In this document: positions 60,595 to 64,000 of the stretch, in pieces
Position numbering within the stretch: the stretch's first letter is position 1
Layout: each line of letters opens with the position of its first letter
Assembly (NCBI GenBank): GCA_019261985.1
Contig: JAFAQY010000027.1
Coordinates: 62,001-126,000 of the forward strand
Reading direction: 5' to 3'
Length of the DNA stretch: 64,000 nucleotides
Origin: Bryobacterales bacterium
GTDB taxonomy: Bacteria > Acidobacteriota > Terriglobia > Bryobacterales > Bryobacteraceae
Translations under genes and position numbers: made by a program
Notes under the pieces: model-generated
Seen by the model: only the letters and a program-made list of their open reading frames with translations
Told to the model about the DNA's origin: nothing
Database searches by the model: none

Positions 60595-60975
60595 GTGCCG
60601 AGAGTAAAACGTGGTACGAAGCGCCGTAACAGCCGGCGCAAAACACTCGCCCTCGCCAAGGGCTTTTTCCTTACTAAAAGCAAGCTGTATCGCGCAGCGC
60701 AGGAAGCGGTCGAGAAGTCGCTGCGGTACGGTTACGTGGGCCGCCGGCTTAAAAAACGCGATTTCCGGTCGCTGTGGATCGTGCGCATTGGCGCGGCTTG
60801 CCGGGCCGGGGACATTTCCTACAGCCGGTTCATGAGCGGCTTGAAAAAAGCAGGCATCGAGCTCAACCGCAAAACTCTTGCGGACATGGCCATGAACGAT
60901 CCCCAGGCGTTCAGCGCGCTTGTAAGCCAGGCCAAGACGGCGCTCGATCAGGCTCCAGCGGCGGTAAAGGCGTAA
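60595..60975 (+). CDS. rplT: 50S ribosomal protein L20
   Basis: The GTG start is preceded by AAGGAGA. The 126 residues match L20: [63 protein letters not shown], and [23 protein letters not shown]. The C-terminus ([16 protein letters not shown]) is complete. It is needed early in large-subunit assembly and often represses its own operon. The next gene starts four bases on. Confidence 0.97.
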   Translation: MPRVKRGTKRRNSRRKTLALAKGFFLTKSKLYRAAQEAVEKSLRYGYVGRRLKKRDFRSLWIVRIGAACRAGDISYSRFMSGLKKAGIELNRKTLADMAMNDPQAFSALVSQAKTALDQAPAAVKA

Positions 60976-60978
60976 AAC

Positions 60979-61254
60979 ATGGATTCCGCGGCTCCCCTTT
61001 TGCAATCTGAATCGCTCGAAGACGATGCTCTCGCCAGTCTGGAGGATCGCATTCGCCGCGCCGTCGATCTGGTAGCAACGCTGCGCGGAGAACGCGACTC
61101 GGCGCTGGCCGAGGTAGATGCGGCGCGCAAGGCGAATAGCGCCGCTTCATCCGAGAATCAAAAACTCCGGCAGGAGATCGATACGCTTCGCACCGAGCGA
61201 AAGCAGGTGAAGGCGCGGATCGAAAAGCTGCTGGGACAGATGGAGCTGTTGTAG
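60979..61254 (+). CDS. Small coiled-coil protein, ZapB-like
   Basis: The 91-residue protein is nearly all coiled coil from residue 18 (LEDRIRRAVDLVATLRGERD, ENQKLRQEIDTLRTERKQVK, RIEKLLGQMELL). It sits directly upstream of zapA and is co-transcribed. Length and layout resemble the ZapB-type partner of ZapA that links Z-rings to MatP, but coiled-coil sequence alone cannot prove it. In many bacteria a gene of this kind precedes zapA. Confidence 0.6.
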   Translation: MDSAAPLLQSESLEDDALASLEDRIRRAVDLVATLRGERDSALAEVDAARKANSAASSENQKLRQEIDTLRTERKQVKARIEKLLGQMELL

Positions 61255-61263
61255 CCGGCGGCC

Positions 61264-61557
61264 ATGGACTCGGCGGGCTCGAACACGGTTCGCGTCACAA
61301 TCTTCCACCAACAATACTCGGTCACCGCGACCGAGGAATCGGGCGATATCGAAGCGCTTGCGCAGGAGATCGATGAACTCATGACCTCCATCGCGCAGCG
61401 CGCTGGAAACATCGATGCCACGCGCGTGGCCGTTCTCGCGTGTCTGCATTTGGCGGACCGGCAGCGCACCATTGAGCGGGAGCTAGCCGCCTTGAAAGCG
61501 CGCGTGAGCGATAAATCGCGCCAGTTTTCAGTGTTGTTAGACCGGGCGATTGAGTAA
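61264..61557 (+). CDS. zapA: Cell-division protein ZapA
   Basis: The 97-residue protein has the ZapA pattern: NTVRVTIFHQQYSVTATEES (N-terminal sheet), DIEALAQEIDELMTSIAQ (helix), TRVAVLACLHLADRQRTIER, and a C-terminal coiled coil (LKARVSDKSRQFSVLLDRAI). ZapA cross-links FtsZ filaments at the division site. Translated nine bases after the ZapB-like gene. No 6S RNA is visible in the 43 bases before the convergent motB gene. Confidence 0.87.
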   Translation: MDSAGSNTVRVTIFHQQYSVTATEESGDIEALAQEIDELMTSIAQRAGNIDATRVAVLACLHLADRQRTIERELAALKARVSDKSRQFSVLLDRAIE

Positions 61558-61599
61558 GGGCGGAGCAGGCTCGAGTTCTGCGAAACGAAACCGCGGAGG

Positions 61600-62364
61600 C
61601 TAATCCTTTTCGTTCGCCGCGGCCGCGGCATCAGCCGCATCCCCAGCATTCTTATAACGCACGATCACAGAAATTCGCCGGTTCGACGCCGCTTCGGGAT
61701 TATTTTTATCGCGCAGGTTCTGCGAAGCGAACCCGCGCACCTGGACGACCTGCCCCTCGCGGAGACCGTTTGCCTGCATGATCCGCCGCGCCGCATTGGC
61801 GCGGTCCGCCGAAAGCTCCCAGTTGGTGTAGTCCGTTCGGCCAAATGGCCGCGCATCCGTATGGCCCTCGATCAGCAAATCGTTTTCGAGTTTCCCGAGC
61901 TGCTCTGCGAGGCTAATAATCAACTCTTCCCCTATGCCGGTCGGAACCGGACTCCCCGATTGAAAAAAGTTCCCCTTCTCGCTTTCCAATAACTCTACAC
62001 GGAGCCCTTCGCCGGTCACGCTCATTTGAACGTAATCCTTCAATTTCTCGAACTCGGGGCTCCTCTTCAGCGCTTGTTCTAACTGATCCTTCAGGCGCGA
62101 CATATTTTCTTTATTGATTGAAACCGTTTCACCGGTTCCCGTGGTGGCGCTCCCGGCATGCTGGCCGGTTCCGGAAGGATCGCGGAAATACGCGCTGATT
62201 GCTTTCCTTATTCTCTCGCTCGATCCCATGAGCCATAACACGATGAACAGCGCCATCATCGCGGTCACGAAATCAGCGTATGCGACCTTCCACGCGCCAC
62301 CGTGGTGTCCGCCGTGCCCGCCCTTCTTCCGGACGACAATTAGAGGACGGTTCTGATCGCTCAT
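61600..62364 (-). CDS. motB: Flagellar motor protein MotB
   Basis: I chose the ATG at 62364, which overlaps the motA stop as ATGA; the longer frame reads back into motA. The 254 residues comprise a basic N-terminus (MSDQNRPLIVVRKKGG) and a His/Gly-rich stretch (GHGGHHGGAWKVAYADFVTA). One membrane helix with the essential Asp in YADFVTAMMALFIVLWLMG follows, then a plug/linker, and an OmpA-like domain (LLIEGHTDARPFGRTDYTNW, ELSADRANAARRIM). It anchors the stator to peptidoglycan. The tail is Ala-rich. Confidence 0.95.
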   Translation of the reverse strand: MSDQNRPLIVVRKKGGHGGHHGGAWKVAYADFVTAMMALFIVLWLMGSSERIRKAISAYFRDPSGTGQHAGSATTGTGETVSINKENMSRLKDQLEQALKRSPEFEKLKDYVQMSVTGEGLRVELLESEKGNFFQSGSPVPTGIGEELIISLAEQLGKLENDLLIEGHTDARPFGRTDYTNWELSADRANAARRIMQANGLREGQVVQVRGFASQNLRDKNNPEAASNRRISVIVRYKNAGDAADAAAAANEKD

Positions 62365-63248
62365 TTGTCGTCTTTCCCCGCGGCGGCGCCCGCCGCCGAT
62401 CCGCCCCTGCAAGCAGCTTCAAACTCCTTAAAGCTCGGCCGTAATCCGGAGGGTATGCTGCGCCGCGCAAACTCCACTGCCAGCATCGGAGACGATCCCC
62501 GCACGAATGCCATCACTCCCTGCCGGAGACAGCGCAGATAATCGGTTTCGGCGTCATTCAGCTTTTGCAGATTCAAAGCCAGCGGCCCGAGGAATCCATA
62601 GCACAGCAGAATGCCCAGAAACGTCCCCACCAGCGCCGCGGCCACTTTGTGCCCGATCTCCTCCGGAGGCCCTCCCAGCGCTCCCATGGTGATTACGACC
62701 CCCAGCACCGCCGCGACAATCCCCAATCCCGGCAGCGAATCCGCCACAGTCGTAAGGGCGCTCACGGGCTGCGACGCTTCGTGGTGGTGAACGTCCATAT
62801 CCGCCTCCATCATCTGGTCCAAATCGAACGCCGCCACGCCTCCGCTGATGGCCATGCGCAGCGTATCGCACACGAAAGCAGTGGCATGATGGTTCGCCAG
62901 AAATTGCGGGTATTTCGTGAATATCTGGCTTTTATCGGGGCTCTCAATATCCTCCTCCAGCTTCACCATCCCCTGCTTGCGCGCCAGCATGAACAGATCG
63001 CTGAGCATTTTGAGCGAGCTCAGATAGAAAGCCTGATTGTACTTGCTCCCCTTTAGCACTGCAATCAATCCGGAAACGATCCTCGTAATGGTCGAGAGCG
63101 GATTGGCGATCAGCAGCGTGCCTAGCCCCGCCCCGCCGATAATCACCAACTCCGCGGGTTGAAGAAGCACCTTGAGCTGGCCGTGCTCCATCAAATACCC
63201 ACCCATTACTGCACCCAAAACAACGACGAATCCGATAATGGCAAACAT
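62361..63248 (-). CDS. motA: Flagellar motor protein MotA
   Basis: The 295-residue protein has four membrane segments: FAIIGFVVVLGAVMGGYLM, AELVIIGGAGLGTLLIANP, GLGIVAAVLGVVITMGAL and AALVGTFLGILLCYGFLGPL. A large cytoplasmic loop carries charged helices. The phrase GGPPEEIGHKVAAALVGTFL is the conserved proton-channel stretch. With MotB it forms the proton-driven stator. No other flagellar gene is nearby. The two genes overlap by four bases. Confidence 0.95.
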   Translation of the reverse strand: MFAIIGFVVVLGAVMGGYLMEHGQLKVLLQPAELVIIGGAGLGTLLIANPLSTITRIVSGLIAVLKGSKYNQAFYLSSLKMLSDLFMLARKQGMVKLEEDIESPDKSQIFTKYPQFLANHHATAFVCDTLRMAISGGVAAFDLDQMMEADMDVHHHEASQPVSALTTVADSLPGLGIVAAVLGVVITMGALGGPPEEIGHKVAAALVGTFLGILLCYGFLGPLALNLQKLNDAETDYLRCLRQGVMAFVRGSSPMLAVEFARRSIPSGLRPSFKEFEAACRGGSAAGAAAGKDDK

Positions 63249-63305
63249 GTAGTGGAAGGTTAACCCAGTAAATGGCTCATCGTCAGAAGTGGATCAGGCT
63301 TTAAA

Positions 63306-63346
63306 GTGGGGCAGGTTGCCAACCTGCGGCGGGTTGCGAACCCGCC
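63306..63346. repeat. Paired-palindrome repeat, GTGGGGCAGGTTGCCAACCTGC type
   Basis: GTGGGGCAGGTTGCCAACCTGC and GGCGGGTTGCGAACCCGCC follow one another. The order matches the core in cas6 (56941). It lies between motA and the STAS gene. Confidence 0.9.
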
Positions 63347-63445
63347 TGGCCGATGCGTGCACAAATCGCCCGGCGCGATGGCAATCGGGCGCGAAGCGCA
63401 CCGTCAAATCGTTTCAAAGTGCGCTAAACTTTTCCCTTGCGGCCA

Positions 63446-63793
63446 ATGCCCCTGGAGCTCCAACACCGCGACATCGAAAGCTCAACGGCGCTCGTCACCT
63501 TGAGTGGCAGACTACTGCTCGGCAAAGAGTCGCAAGAACTCGCCGCGCTGGTCCCGGAATTGATCGCCACCGGCCATAAGAACCTGATCTTCGATTTAAA
63601 GGGCGTGACTCACATCGATTCCACCGGTATCGGCCGTTTCATCGATACCTACACGCGCCTGATGAAGATCGGCGGCAAAATGCGCCTGATCTGCTCCACA
63701 GGCGCCGTCCGCGATTCCTTTCACGTGACACGCCTCGACACGGTGTTCTCGTTCTACCCGACAGTGGAAGCCGCCTGCCAAGGTCTGACGTAG
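63446..63793 (+). CDS. STAS-domain protein (anti-sigma factor antagonist type)
   Basis: I chose the ATG at 63446 (MPLELQHRDIESST); a TTG at 63437 is the longer option. The 115 residues form one STAS domain: ALVTLSGRLLLGKESQELAA, KNLIFDLKGVTHIDSTGIGRFIDTY (phospho-acceptor Ser in HIDSTGIG), and GGKMRLICSTGAVRDSFHVTRL. The Ser-Thr-Gly motif suggests partner switching with an anti-sigma kinase, which is not in the window. It stands divergent from motAB. Confidence 0.88.
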   Translation: MPLELQHRDIESSTALVTLSGRLLLGKESQELAALVPELIATGHKNLIFDLKGVTHIDSTGIGRFIDTYTRLMKIGGKMRLICSTGAVRDSFHVTRLDTVFSFYPTVEAACQGLT

Positions 63794-63806
63794 ACAGAGT
63801 AGGCTT

Positions 63807-63896
63807 TTAGCACCAGCGACCGGATAGACCCGCCGCTCGGCGCGCCGGAACGTAATTCGTCGCCAAGCCCAGCAGCGCCAAGACAGTGTGACAGAG
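63807..63896 (-). pseudogene. 3' remnant of an ADOP/MacB-type permease gene
   Basis: A minus-strand frame reads VLALLGLATNYVPARRAAG and stops soon after. ADOP and MacB permeases end 'A-x-x-A-x-Y-(V/I)-P-A-R-R-A-(A/T)-R-V-D-P-(M/V)-x-A-L-R'. The closing RV-x-PV-x-A is present in a neighbouring frame (RRVYPVAGAKS), so a frameshift breaks it. No upstream part of the gene is seen to 64000; the rest of that stretch (63897-64000) holds nothing I can support. Confidence 0.4.
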
Positions 63897-64000
63897 AAAT
63901 ACGAAACCGGATGCTTCACAGGCCAAGGGCCAATGGCGATCGCGTTGAAGACCTTTCAGATGCGCCCCACTCCGCAGCGGAGGCTCCCTCTCGAAGCTCT

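Noticed and set aside
61558-61599. 6S RNA downstream of zapA
   Set aside because: Only 42 bases separate zapA from the convergent motB gene, too short for 6S RNA.
1-64000. tRNA or rRNA genes
   Set aside because: I found no cloverleaf-like or rRNA-like stretch in the intergenic gaps; this was by eye, so a tRNA scan could still correct it.

Overview
The window looks like chromosome from an acidobacterium of the Solibacter/Bryobacter type. Three things point there: two members of the soil-associated TIGR03435 family, a large Oar-like TonB-dependent receptor, and a planctomycete-type cytochrome protein with the DUF1592/1588/1585 architecture. A PadR regulator next to permease scraps, a DUF6152 protein and two Uma2 nucleases fit the same group. 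The assignment rests on family content only; no rRNA or tRNA was seen.

Region 1 (1-14413, all +) is a compact virion-structure cluster. In order it holds a portal C-terminus (cut by the window edge), scaffold, P22/HK97-fold major capsid protein, small connector proteins, tail tube, a tail-assembly chaperone pair joined by a -1 slippery site (A AAA AAC at 5616), a very short tape-measure candidate, two paralogous distal-tail proteins, a 1307-aa hub with a four-Cys lambda-gpL-like domain, and a 930-aa tail protein with a glycosidase-like TIM barrel. No integrase, lysis, replication or regulatory gene lies inside it, and chromosomal palindromic repeats have accumulated in it. It therefore looks like a long-resident prophage remnant or a domesticated, GTA-like particle rather than a fresh prophage.

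Region 2 (14.4-36.3 kb) holds mainly host functions: a Wzt-type ABC ATPase, an M24 peptidase, a cytochrome-fused PQQ dehydrogenase, CHRD and small secreted proteins, a REC-GGDEF diguanylate cyclase, galU, a TlpA-like thioredoxin, Uma2, a DnaC-like ATPase, a biotin carboxylase/BCCP pair, stand-alone Smr, an AlkD-like protein, a DUF1592-type cytochrome protein, PadR, a beta-helix protein, two secreted proteins and comEC.

Region 3 (36.3-44.3 kb) mixes metabolism (glucan phosphorylase, RutB-like amidohydrolase, Uma2, acyl-CoA carboxyltransferase) with a graveyard of mobile and defence relics: a decayed vapBC, an IS21 istB tail, a frameshifted TIGR03435 gene and a decayed hicBA.

Region 4 (44.3-64 kb) has a TolC-EmrA-EmrB-type efflux operon, the TonB receptor, the second TIGR03435 gene, then aroA-ridA-ilvA on the minus strand. 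Divergent from ilvA runs a tightly coupled set: orphan cas6, alpha/beta hydrolase, yggS and a glycosyltransferase. A broken Phd/VapC pair follows, then rpmI-rplT-(ZapB-like)-zapA, motAB and a STAS protein.

A family of paired short palindromes (core GTGGGGCAGG..CCTGCGGCGGG..CCCGCC) is scattered throughout. Copies lie between genes, but also inside or at the ends of coding frames (cas6, the tail chaperone, the portal 3' end, a truncated PIN toxin).
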